Shown here piece by piece: positions 6,511 through 13,142 of a DNA stretch of 15,975 nt (position 1 is its first letter; each line of letters begins with the position of its first letter). Source of the stretch: CAYLMG01 sp964464635 (GTDB lineage Bacteria > Planctomycetota > Phycisphaerae > Sedimentisphaerales > Anaerobacaceae); the NCBI GenBank assembly GCA_964464635.1, contig CAYXGT010000065.1, positions 1 to 15,975 on the forward strand. Direction: 5' to 3'. Below the pieces are notes generated by a model. That model did not search any database. It had not been told where the DNA came from and was given only the letters and a program-made list of their open reading frames with translations. A program made the position numbers and the translations under genes.

Positions 6511-7329
6511 ATGAGAAATATAGCTTTGGCTATAATTGTTCTCGCAATTACTATCCCTGCAATGGGCAAAGTGACCATTACTCTGGAGAATAGCTCAAAC
6601 ATGGTGACAATTGGTTACGACTGTAACGAGGGTGAGTTGGTCAGGGCATTTGCGCTGAATATCGATGTTAATGATGGCGCGTATGTTATTGGCTCAGCAG
6701 GTTTTCCTGGTGACCCTAATACCTCTGACTACTACGTTTGTCCCGGCAGCATAACGTTTACCGTTGTTGACGGCAATACGGTCATTGACCAGTTTGGGAC
6801 TCCGATTGCTGAAGAGGATGCCAATGGTGGCGTGCTTGAGATAGCCTCGCTTTATGCGGCGGCTGACCCCTGTCATCCTGCCCCTCCGGCAGCGAGCGGC
6901 GTTTTATGCACATTCGATGTTAACTGCGATGGCCGTGAAAGCGTATTAGTTACTATCACCGGTGAAAACGGCAAGAGAGGCGGCGTAGTTCTGGAGGACC
7001 CCAATGCGGCGGTTACTCTCGTTTTGCCCGACCCACTTGAAGTTCCCTGCGGTTGTGCGTGCTATGGTGACGTTACCGACGATGACATGGTAACTACTGA
7101 TGACATGATTAGGATTGCGACCTGGCTCAATGACTACGGTGTGACGATAAATAGGAAGACGACGATTCCTTCTACCGACACCGAGCATTATGATCCGTGC
7201 GCAGATGTGAATGGCGATGACATGATAACTACTGATGACATGATCAGGATCGCAACCTGGCTCAATGACTACGGTGTGACGATAAACAGGAAGACGACGA
7301 TTTTATGTCCCCATTCTTATGGGCCGTAA
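6511..7329 (+). CDS. Secreted protein with C-terminal dockerin-type calcium-binding repeats, 272 aa
   Basis: A signal peptide (residues 1-19, cleavage after AMG) leads into a beta-rich segment of about 160 residues that could be a cohesin-like or carbohydrate-binding fold; I cannot assign it. The C-terminus has two 12-residue loops of dockerin type, D187-x-T189-x-D191...D198 and D232-x-N234-x-D236...D243. Each is followed by an identical helix (MIRIATWLNDYG) and an identical extension (VTINRKTTI). Dockerins bind calcium and attach proteins to cohesin partners outside the cell. The protein is cysteine-rich (C38, C77, C121, C133, C139, C180, C182, C184, C230, C266), so disulfides are likely. 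The ATG has an AAGGAAGG site 7 nt upstream. The PEP-CTERM gene follows 96 nt later. Calcium binding and cohesin partnership are inferred from the loops. Confidence 0.85.
   Translation: MRNIALAIIVLAITIPAMGKVTITLENSSNMVTIGYDCNEGELVRAFALNIDVNDGAYVIGSAGFPGDPNTSDYYVCPGSITFTVVDGNTVIDQFGTPIAEEDANGGVLEIASLYAAADPCHPAPPAASGVLCTFDVNCDGRESVLVTITGENGKRGGVVLEDPNAAVTLVLPDPLEVPCGCACYGDVTDDDMVTTDDMIRIATWLNDYGVTINRKTTIPSTDTEHYDPCADVNGDDMITTDDMIRIATWLNDYGVTINRKTTILCPHSYGP
7081..7302 (+). repeat. Near-identical tandem duplication inside the dockerin region
   Basis: The 87-nt units 7081-7167 and 7216-7302 differ at only 5 positions by hand count, 4 of them synonymous, the other changing Val to Ile. The offset is 135 nt, or 45 codons, so the frame is preserved. 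This indicates a recent internal duplication or gene conversion. Confidence 0.9.
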
Positions 7330-7425
7330 GGGTATGGTAACTTTTTAGAACTTGCTGAAAAAGTATTAGTTTAATTTTTTGAGGTGCAAAGTTTTAGATT
7401 TTGATTTAAGTTTAAGGAGGATGTA

Positions 7426-8034
7426 ATGAAAAAGTTTGTGTTGTTAATGTTAATTCTTGGCTTAACCTCCTATGCGCAAGCTGGTGTGATTGGCTTGTAT
7501 ATTAACGGCTCGCAGGAGTACGCAGGTACGGCTGGTGAGACTGTTACTATCGAGTTGATTGCAGATTCGGGTTGTAGTGGCGCTTCATTTAGTACCTTGG
7601 TTGAAGGCGATGCTGCCATCGCCACCACCCAGATAGATATGGGTGGTACTGTTACCCTTCCAACTTACACTGATTCTGATTTTTCCATAGGATCAGAGTC
7701 CGGGTACTTGGATAATTATCAGGGTGCTTTATTTAGCGTATTATCAGGGACCGCCGTGCCAGCTGTAACAGCTGGTTCAGTAATTCTGTCCTTTGAATAT
7801 ACTATTAGCTTTAGTTGGGATGGGGCCACCGGCTACTGGGTTTCTCCTCTTATTGCGGATGCTACCTACACATATGATGGTGGTACTATGTCTGCAGTAA
7901 ATAGTTATGGTGCTCTTGGAGAAGCAGGCGGTGGTGATATACTGATCACCGGCGTGCATATTATTCCGGAGCCAATGACAATTAGTCTGCTCAGTTTGGG
8001 CGGCCTGATTGCATTGCGCAGAAGGAAAAAATAA
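7426..8034 (+). CDS. PEP-CTERM sorting-signal protein, 202 aa
   Basis: A small exported protein. The N-terminus is a signal peptide (residues 1-19, cleavage after AQA). The body is a Ser/Thr/Gly-rich, probably beta-sheet domain resembling the secreted domains common in PEP-CTERM proteins. The C-terminus has the full tripartite sorting signal: PEP at 181-183, a hydrophobic stretch, and the basic tail RRRKK at 198-202. Such signals are recognised by an exosortase, which cleaves and anchors or releases the protein at the cell surface, often with exopolysaccharide. No exosortase gene is in this window. The start is certain: AAGGAGG at 7414-7420 lies 5 nt upstream. A strong terminator follows 37 nt after the stop. 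The specific function is unknown. Confidence 0.93.
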   Translation: MKKFVLLMLILGLTSYAQAGVIGLYINGSQEYAGTAGETVTIELIADSGCSGASFSTLVEGDAAIATTQIDMGGTVTLPTYTDSDFSIGSESGYLDNYQGALFSVLSGTAVPAVTAGSVILSFEYTISFSWDGATGYWVSPLIADATYTYDGGTMSAVNSYGALGEAGGGDILITGVHIIPEPMTISLLSLGGLIALRRRKK

Positions 8035-8071
8035 GGCGCAGCCAAGAGTAGTAAAAGAAGAAGTTCGAACT

Positions 8072-8104
8072 AAGAGGCAGGTGAAAACCTGCCTCTTTTT
8101 TTTT
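8072..8104 (+). terminator. Intrinsic terminator after the PEP-CTERM gene
   Basis: An 11-bp perfect stem (8072-8082 with 8087-8097, core GAGGCAGGT/ACCTGCCTC) is closed by a GAAA tetraloop. The run of nine T at 8096-8104 begins within the last stem bases. This is a textbook Rho-independent terminator that ends the dockerin/PEP-CTERM unit. Confidence 0.95.
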
Positions 8105-8204
8105 AGCCGGACCGAGTCGCCTGTTAAGGCGGAGACAGAAAATATCAAGACCCGGCGATAACAAAAAATGATAACGGAACAAATACTGGAAATTTAAGTG
8201 GCTT

Positions 8205-8210
8205 TATAAT
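8205..8210 (+). promoter_or_regulatory. -10 box candidate upstream of tRNA-Gly
   Basis: A perfect TATAAT lies about 70 nt before the tRNA gene, in the only non-coding stretch between the terminator and the tRNA. No good -35 box is seen at the expected distance, so this is a weak call. Confidence 0.3.
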
Positions 8211-8278
8211 ATAATTGGACTGTGAAATTGAAAGCCTAAATTATCAATTATAGGTGTGTTTGAATCTTGAGTAATTAT

Positions 8279-8350
8279 GCGGGCGTAATTCAGTGGTAGA
8301 ATGTCAGCTTCCCAAGCTGAAAGCCGTGGGTTCGAATCCCATCGCCCGCT
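8279..8350 (+). tRNA. tRNA-Gly (anticodon CCC)
   Basis: A complete 72-nt cloverleaf. The acceptor stem is GCGGGCG/CGCCCGC with discriminator T at 8350. The D arm contains CAGTGGTAG. The anticodon stem TCAGC/GCTGA encloses loop TTCCCAA (8309-8315), giving anticodon CCC at 8311-8313. The T arm is GTGGG-TTCGAAT-CCCAT. The 3' CCA is not encoded. It reads GGG codons. Confidence 0.96.
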
Positions 8351-8608
8351 TCCGGTTTTTCCAATGTTTTTTTGACGGTTTTTATCAGCCTTTCTCCGTG
8401 GCCTCGATTAGGGCTGCTTAGCAGCGATAATCTGAAGTCAGTGATTTTCAGCATATTGAGCCTGTATTGTTAGGCTGCCTTTATTTCTGTTATTCTGCAA
8501 ATCTTAAAAAAATTTCCAGCCGGTTATTGCCCTTAACTTTGATTGATATGGAGATATTTATTTATACAGAGGTAATTATCGGATGTTTGTGTTGCGTTAT
8601 CGGAGGGT
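8351..8608. other. Intergenic region between tRNA-Gly and the pilB leader, no clear gene
   Basis: No convincing gene is seen. A 72-codon frame from a TTG at 8467 lacks a ribosome site and reads as low-complexity hydrophobic translation. A bulged hairpin spans 8406-8432: GATTA/TAATC outer stem, GG opposite GA internal loop, GCTGC/GCAGC inner stem, TTA loop. A weak promoter-like pair, TTGATT (8539-8544) with TATACA (8563-8568), has an 18-nt spacer. Confidence 0.4.
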
Positions 8609-8749
8609 ATGGAAATTCTCGACATTTTTTTTGTTCAGCTTTTTTATTTCTTATACTTTTTAATGAGATTAGCTTGGTCCCTTGAGTTTTGCCGGCTTCG
8701 TGGCTCGGCGAAACTCTGCAGGTCGATAATGGTGATGAGAAGAGAATGA
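8609..8749 (+). CDS. Possible 46-aa leader ORF overlapping the pilB start
   Basis: The frame runs from ATG 8609 to TGA 8747-8749, and the TGA overlaps the pilB ATG at 8746 in an ATGA arrangement typical of translational coupling. It would encode a short hydrophobic helix (ILDIFFVQLFYFLYFLM) followed by a basic cysteine-containing tail. Against it, the GGAGGG upstream is only 1-2 nt from the ATG, which is too close. The segment is very T-rich, and a -10 box candidate and a strong hairpin lie inside it. No family is recognised. Confidence 0.25.
   Translation: MEILDIFFVQLFYFLYFLMRLAWSLEFCRLRGSAKLCRSIMVMRRE
8652..8657 (+). promoter_or_regulatory. -10 box candidate for the pil operon
   Basis: TATACT (five of six consensus matches) lies 88 nt before the pilB ATG. 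TTGTTC (8631-8636) is 15 nt upstream, a short but possible spacer. A start near 8664 would give a leader of about 80 nt containing the hairpin at 8684-8716. Confidence 0.35.
8684..8716 (+). promoter_or_regulatory. Stable hairpin in the pilB leader
   Basis: An 11-bp stem with a single G-U pair (GAGTTTTGCCG at 8684-8694 with CGGCGAAACTC at 8706-8716) closes an 11-nt loop. No T run follows, so it is not a standard terminator. It ends 29 nt before the pilB ATG and could act on mRNA stability or translation. Confidence 0.5.
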
Positions 8750-10515
8750 TGAAAATTGAACAAAATCTTGACAATCCTACCCACACAAAATCCACACTTC
8801 TATTTGGAGAATTCCTTGTCTCCAAGGGTCTTTTGAACCATGAGCAATTGACCAAGGCCTTGAATGAACAGCGTAACAGCAGCGGCAGACTCGGTGAAGT
8901 ATTGCTCAGGCTAAAAATGCTGAGCGAAAAGGATGTTGCCGGCTCCCTGGCTGAATATCTTGCGGTTGAGTGTGTCAGCCTCGACGATATTTCTCAGATA
9001 GATATGAATGTCGCCAGAATGCTTCCCGAGGCGATTGCAAAAAGATTTTGCCTTGTTGCGATTGGCCATGAAGATGGCCAGGTTGTTGTTGCGATGTCTG
9101 ATCCTCTTAATGTCGTGGCGATAGACACAATCACGCTGAAGCTTGGTCAAAAGGTTAAGGTGGTTGTTGGTTCGGTCAATGAAATCAATCGTGCCGTTGA
9201 GACAATTTATCACGGTTCCGATGTCGAGGAACAGAGCCTGCGCGACCTTGTTGTAGAGTGTGAGGTGGACAAGTCAGAGACACCGGAGCAGGAAAAGAAC
9301 CTTGAAGAGGCCAATATCAGCAGCGAGGTAGCTGCTTCAAGAGCACCGGTGATTAGGTTTGTCGACCTTCTTTTAAGCCAGGCGGTTAAAAGCCGGGCAA
9401 GTGATATTCACATCGAGCCGCAGGAAAAATCTATGTCGGTTCGTATGAGAATTGACGGTGTGCTGCAGGATATGGTGCCGCCTGCCAGGAAAATGCAGTC
9501 TGCGGTAGTTACGAGAGTGAAAATCCTGTCAAAGATGGATATCGCTGAAAGAAGACTGCCGCAGGACGGCAGATTCAAAATCAGGGCAGCCGACAGAGCT
9601 ATTGACGTCCGTGTTTCCGCAATACCGACGATATACGGCGAAAAAGTGGTTATGAGAATACTCGATGCAGCAGCGGTCAATCACAATCTCAACCAGCTCG
9701 GTTTCGAGCCGAAGCTTCTCAAAAAGTTTAAGGATATTTTGTCCCAGCCGCACGGTATTATAGTTGTGACCGGGCCGACCGGAAGCGGTAAAAGTACAAC
9801 ATTGTACTCGGCGCTTAATTATCTGAGGGACCCCAGAAAAAATATAACGACAGTGGAAGACCCTGTCGAATACCGTCTTGCGGGCATTAATCAGATTCAG
9901 GTCAAGCCTGAAATAAATCTCGATTTTGCTACCTGTCTGAGGTCTATCTTAAGACAGGACCCCGATATTGTCCTGATTGGTGAGATACGTGATAAAGAGA
10001 CTGTCGATATTGCCATCAAGGCCTCTTTGACCGGCCATCTTGTCTTGAGTACTTTCCACACGAATGATGCTCCGAGTGCCCTTAGCAGGCTTATGTATAT
10101 GGGCGTTGAGCCTTATTTGCTTGCGTCCACTCTTAATTTGGTCATTGCTCAGAGGCTTGTAAGAAGGATATGCGAGCATTGCAGGGAGCCGATAAAGTTG
10201 AGTGATGACGTTTTGAAGCGTATGAAAATCACAGATGAGCAGATAAAAAAGTCTACCTTTTATCATGGTAAGGGCTGTAAAAACTGCAGGGGGACGGGTT
10301 ATTCGGGCAGGTTGCCGATCTTTGAGTTTTTGGTGCTTGACAGTGAGATGCGCGACAAACTTACCTCCAGTGCCACTGAATCTCAAATAAGAGTTATGGC
10401 ACGTCAGAGAGGCTATGGGGGCTTGTTTGAAAGCGGCGTGGGCAAGATTCTCGAAGGCTTAACGACAGCAGAAGAGGTCTTCGGTGTCGCTTTTATGGAG
10501 GACGTGCAGTCCTGA
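8746..10515 (+). CDS. pilB: PilB/GspE-family assembly ATPase
   Basis: The cytoplasmic hexameric ATPase that powers extension of a type IV pilus or type II secretion pseudopilus. The 589-residue product begins with an N-terminal MshEN/T2SSE_N-type domain (about 18-150, FGEFLVSKGLL...). The ATPase core has Walker A GPTGSGKST (343-351), the Asp-box region before it, Walker B with IVLIGEIRD (408-416) and the His box ending STFHTND. A zinc-binding tetracysteine motif is C476xxC479 with C511xxC514. The longest open frame reaches a TTG at 8689, but that codon lies inside a hairpin without a ribosome site. The tandem ATGs at 8746 and 8749, preceded by purine-rich GAGAAGAGA, are better starts. The downstream pilC and prepilins support the role. 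PilB and GspE cannot be cleanly separated here. Confidence 0.95.
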   Translation: MMKIEQNLDNPTHTKSTLLFGEFLVSKGLLNHEQLTKALNEQRNSSGRLGEVLLRLKMLSEKDVAGSLAEYLAVECVSLDDISQIDMNVARMLPEAIAKRFCLVAIGHEDGQVVVAMSDPLNVVAIDTITLKLGQKVKVVVGSVNEINRAVETIYHGSDVEEQSLRDLVVECEVDKSETPEQEKNLEEANISSEVAASRAPVIRFVDLLLSQAVKSRASDIHIEPQEKSMSVRMRIDGVLQDMVPPARKMQSAVVTRVKILSKMDIAERRLPQDGRFKIRAADRAIDVRVSAIPTIYGEKVVMRILDAAAVNHNLNQLGFEPKLLKKFKDILSQPHGIIVVTGPTGSGKSTTLYSALNYLRDPRKNITTVEDPVEYRLAGINQIQVKPEINLDFATCLRSILRQDPDIVLIGEIRDKETVDIAIKASLTGHLVLSTFHTNDAPSALSRLMYMGVEPYLLASTLNLVIAQRLVRRICEHCREPIKLSDDVLKRMKITDEQIKKSTFYHGKGCKNCRGTGYSGRLPIFEFLVLDSEMRDKLTSSATESQIRVMARQRGYGGLFESGVGKILEGLTTAEEVFGVAFMEDVQS

Positions 10516-10538
10516 TAACAAAAATGGTGGAGGGAATT

Positions 10539-10640
10539 ATGTTTTTTTGGGACCTTATGTCGTACTTAGTATCGAAATCGCCTGTCTTTTTAAGATATGA
10601 ATTGTTTTTTCCTGAACTCGAATGGTCAAGATACCGATAG
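10539..10640 (+). CDS. Small ORF of 33 codons between pilB and pilC
   Basis: The frame runs from ATG 10539 to TAG 10638-10640 and is preceded by a strong ribosome site, GGAGG at 10529-10533, with 5 nt spacing. This is better than the sites of pilB or pilC. The 33-residue product is rich in aromatic and hydrophobic residues with several charges (MFFWDLMSYLV... FFPELEWSRYR). It has no cysteine and no clear transmembrane helix, but might be a short amphipathic membrane peptide. It starts 23 nt after the pilB stop and ends 78 nt before pilC. I recognise no family. It could be a real pilus-associated microprotein or a chance frame; the ribosome site favours the former. Confidence 0.5.
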   Translation: MFFWDLMSYLVSKSPVFLRYELFFPELEWSRYR

Positions 10641-10650
10641 TTTATCCGTT

Positions 10651-10684
10651 AAACAAAAAGCAGTTGAACTGTAGCTGCTTGTTT
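10651..10684 (+). other. Imperfect hairpin before pilC
   Basis: AAACAA...GCAG (10651-10662) can pair with CTGC-TTGTTT (to about 10684), with a 3-nt bulge and a loop of about 11 nt. It lies between the small ORF and pilC and is followed by a T-rich stretch. It might attenuate read-through, but the stem is weak. Confidence 0.25.
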
Positions 10685-10718
10685 CTATTGTGGTTAAAGT
10701 GCAAGGAAATACGAACAG

Positions 10719-11936
10719 ATGAAGACCTATAAATATGCTGCAAGAGACTCTTCAGGCGCCAGAAAAGTTGGCATCAGGCAGGCAAATTCTTCCAATGATG
10801 TACTCACTTATCTGCGCGAACAGGGCTATATTCCTGTTTCTATAGAGAAGGTAACTGAGAAAGCAAAAAGACCGGTCAGGAAATCTGCCCGGCGCAGAAG
10901 AATTAAGTCCGCTGACCTTGCAACTTTTTGCTGGCAGTTCAGCACTATGATTGAAGGGGGTATCGGTATCACAACTGCGCTTCAGACAATCGCTGATGAT
11001 TTGGAGAATCAGCATCTTGGAAGGATTTTACGGAAAGTCGCGGATAAAATCAGCAAGGGCGAGAGTTTTGTCGCCAGTGTTTCTGAATTTCCTAATGTTT
11101 TTAACAAGCTGTCAAGGGCGGTGATTTTGGCCGGTGAGACGGGGGGAAGCCTGGCGGTATCGATGAGAAGGCTCGCGGAGTATTACGGAAATCGCGACAA
11201 GCTTGTTAAAAGAGTAAAAGGAGCTACTGCTTATCCAATCTTTGTGTGCAGCTTTATTATCCTGATTATCATAGTAATAATGACCTTTATTATACCGCGC
11301 TTTCGCGTCATATTTGACCAGATTGGTGGAAAACTGCCCGTCTTTACTGTTGGTTTTATGAAAGTATATGATGCGATTTGTCAGAACATAATCTACATCC
11401 TGGGCTCGATATTTTTATTGGTTACCGTTTCAATATTTTCTTACACAAGGACTAAGAAGGGGCATCGCTTTTTCAGTATCATTTCACTTAAGCTGCCCCT
11501 GCTCGGCAAACTTTTCAGCCATGCCTTTGTCTCTATGTTTTGCAGAACGATGTCTACATTGCTTGCCGCCGGCGTTTCTATTCTTGAGGTGTTTGACATA
11601 CTCAGTGATATGGCCCGAAATGACATTATAAGAGATGCTGTTACTCAAACGAGAGACCAGATTGTGGAAGGACAGAGTATCTCTACCAGCATGTCCGGTT
11701 CCAGCTTTTTCCCGAATATGGTAATCAAAATGACTCAGGTCGGCGAGGAAAGCGGTTCGATGCCGAATGTCCTCGATAAGACAGCCAATTATTATGAAAG
11801 AAAGGTCGAGAGTACCATAGCTACTTTAATGTCTTTGGTTGAGCCTGTAATGATTGTGACTATCGGGGCGATTGTGTTGACTGTGGTTCTGGCATTATAT
11901 CTGCCGATTTTCACAATTTCAGATATTGCACAATGA
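10719..11936 (+). CDS. pilC: PilC/GspF-family inner-membrane platform protein
   Basis: The polytopic inner-membrane platform of type IV pilus and type II secretion machines, which couples the PilB ATPase to pilin insertion. The 405-residue product has an N-terminal cytoplasmic segment (1-65, MKTYKYAARDSSG typical of the family). Two T2SSF domains follow (about 68-195 and 270-395), each with the AGE/GEE signature (AGETGGSL at 138-145, VGEESGSM at 341-348). Membrane segments lie at about 172-193, 223-241 and 376-398. Length and layout are normal. The ATG at 10719 has AAGGA about 11 nt upstream. It lies between pilB and the pilin genes. Confidence 0.95.
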   Translation: MKTYKYAARDSSGARKVGIRQANSSNDVLTYLREQGYIPVSIEKVTEKAKRPVRKSARRRRIKSADLATFCWQFSTMIEGGIGITTALQTIADDLENQHLGRILRKVADKISKGESFVASVSEFPNVFNKLSRAVILAGETGGSLAVSMRRLAEYYGNRDKLVKRVKGATAYPIFVCSFIILIIIVIMTFIIPRFRVIFDQIGGKLPVFTVGFMKVYDAICQNIIYILGSIFLLVTVSIFSYTRTKKGHRFFSIISLKLPLLGKLFSHAFVSMFCRTMSTLLAAGVSILEVFDILSDMARNDIIRDAVTQTRDQIVEGQSISTSMSGSSFFPNMVIKMTQVGEESGSMPNVLDKTANYYERKVESTIATLMSLVEPVMIVTIGAIVLTVVLALYLPIFTISDIAQ

Positions 11937-12028
11937 TTATAGCCGGCAATGAAAGACATCAATACCTGATGACGGATGTGTTTTGAGAAAAAATGATTGT
12001 GTGAATATGAGTATAAAAAAGGCGAAAA

Positions 12029-12042
12029 TTTAATTAATTAAA
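12029..12042. promoter_or_regulatory. AT-rich 14-bp palindrome before the first pilin
   Basis: TTTAATTAATTAAA is a perfect inverted repeat 31 nt before the pilin ATG and 11 nt after a TATAAA (12012-12017) that could be a -10 box. No convincing -35 box accompanies it. It could be a protein-binding site or chance in AT-rich DNA. Confidence 0.3.
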
Positions 12043-12073
12043 ATTTATTTATTGTTTTTTAGGAGAATTGAAG

Positions 12074-12490
12074 ATGAGAAAGATGAAAGGCTTTACACTG
12101 GTCGAGCTGATGGTCGTGATTCTGATTGTGTCCATTCTGGCTGCAGTCGCAATTCCGATTCTCAGAGGCAGAATCGACGCCGCCAAGTGGTCGGAAGGTA
12201 AGGCTATGATGGGTACTATTGCTACTGCAATACGTGCCTATCACGCAGAAAAAGGTCCGACGGGAGATGAACCTGCGTCTATCATCGGTAGTGGTGACAC
12301 CGACTTAGGTTTTACTGAAGCCGACCTGACAGGTACCTACTTTACCTATAGTGATTTCTCGATGAGCGACCTCGCTATGAGCACGCTTACCTTCACTATT
12401 ACCTGTACAGCAGGCGGCGATGATGATGCTCCTGAGTATCCACCGAGCTGGACGCTTGACCAGGCTGGTGTTTGGACCGCTGGTTCATAA
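12074..12490 (+). CDS. Type IV pilin-like major (pseudo)pilin, 138 aa
   Basis: A class III-signal prepilin processed by a prepilin peptidase and assembled into a fibre. The leader MRKMKG ends with Gly at -1. The mature protein starts F-T-L-V-E with Glu at +5, then a hydrophobic helix (about residues 8-30). A segment AAKWSEGKAMMGTIATAIRA (36-55) continues the helix. The C-terminal domain is short and ends in an acidic stretch with one Cys (C111). I placed the start at ATG 12074 because AGGAG (12061-12065) lies 8 nt upstream; the in-frame TTG at 12068 is too close to that site. A paralog follows at 12617. Being the first pilin after pilC, and bounded by a strong hairpin, it is a candidate major subunit. 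Confidence 0.92.
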   Translation: MRKMKGFTLVELMVVILIVSILAAVAIPILRGRIDAAKWSEGKAMMGTIATAIRAYHAEKGPTGDEPASIIGSGDTDLGFTEADLTGTYFTYSDFSMSDLAMSTLTFTITCTAGGDDDAPEYPPSWTLDQAGVWTAGS

Positions 12491-12520
12491 AATATTGAGC
12501 TTTAATTGATACAATGTGAA

Positions 12521-12544
12521 GGGGGCAAGGTAATCCTTGCCCCC
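12521..12544 (+). terminator. Strong hairpin between the two pilin genes, no T run
   Basis: A perfect 10-bp stem GGGGGCAAGG/CCTTGCCCCC (12521-12530 with 12535-12544) closes a TAAT loop, 31 nt after the first pilin stop. It is followed by GTATAC rather than a T run. It is therefore more likely a partial terminator or 3'-end stabiliser that raises first-pilin mRNA relative to downstream genes than a full Rho-independent stop. Confidence 0.65.
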
Positions 12545-12616
12545 GTATACACTTACTGAAACAGACTGTTCAGATGCGGGGTTGTGGCTGTCGTAAACCT
12601 TTGCGAGGTGGGGAGT

Positions 12617-13054
12617 GTGAATAAGAATAGACAAAGATTCTTTTCTGCTTTTACTTTGATTGAGTTGATGGTGGTTATCCTTATAGTGGCTATTCTTGCA
12701 GCGGTTGCAGTCCCGATTTATCGAGCACGTGTTGACGCTGCAAAGTGGTCTGAAGGCAAAGCAATAATGGGAACTATAGCTACTGCCGTAAGAACCTGGT
12801 GTGCAGAGCGAAGCCCTGATTATTCCGGGCCAAAGCCGAGTAGTCTTGCAGAGCTTGGCTTTATGCCGGGCGATTGCACAGGGACCTATTTTTCTGATGC
12901 CGACTTCACCGTCATCAACGTAACGGTTGTCAATCCGCCGCAATTTACTATCACCTGTACGCCGACCGACCAGCTTGACAGACCTCAGAGTCCTGTTTCG
13001 GTAACTATGGAAGCCGATGCAGAGGGGAATGTAACCTGGAGCCAGGTGCCGTAA
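12617..13054 (+). CDS. Second type IV pilin-like protein, paralog of the preceding pilin, 145 aa
   Basis: The leader VNKNRQRFFSA is followed by F-T-L-I-E with Glu at +5 and a long hydrophobic helix. The segment AAKWSEGKAIMGTIATAVR (41-59) is nearly identical to the upstream pilin, and TGTYF plus FTITCT recur further on, showing common descent. The residue at -1 is Ala (A11) instead of the usual Gly. It has three cysteines (62, 87, 114) against one in the paralog. I chose GTG 12617 because GAGG (12605-12608) is 8 nt upstream; the longer frame from GTG 12584 lacks a site and would lengthen the leader atypically. It is likely a second pilus subunit or minor pseudopilin, and expression is probably lowered by the hairpin before it. 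Confidence 0.88.
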   Translation: MNKNRQRFFSAFTLIELMVVILIVAILAAVAVPIYRARVDAAKWSEGKAIMGTIATAVRTWCAERSPDYSGPKPSSLAELGFMPGDCTGTYFSDADFTVINVTVVNPPQFTITCTPTDQLDRPQSPVSVTMEADAEGNVTWSQVP

Positions 13055-13142
13055 GCTGTTGGAACGTCTGAAGATTGTTTCATAATCATCCCGGCTTCTT
13101 TGAAAAATTATTATCTTATGCTCTTAGATTAGGATAGTAAAA

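Noticed and set aside
6294..6602. 102-codon minus-strand frame over the dockerin leader and start
   Set aside because: It overlaps the certain start and signal peptide of the dockerin gene and has no recognisable family.
7991..8182. Minus-strand frames opposite the PEP-CTERM end and terminator
   Set aside because: They read through a clear intrinsic terminator and are antisense to a gene with a complete sorting signal.
8467..8685. 72-codon frame before pilB
   Set aside because: TTG start without a ribosome site, and low-complexity hydrophobic translation of T-rich DNA.
8689..8745. Upstream extension of PilB from TTG 8689
   Set aside because: The TTG is inside a stable hairpin with no ribosome site, and the extra 19 residues do not resemble a PilB N-terminus.
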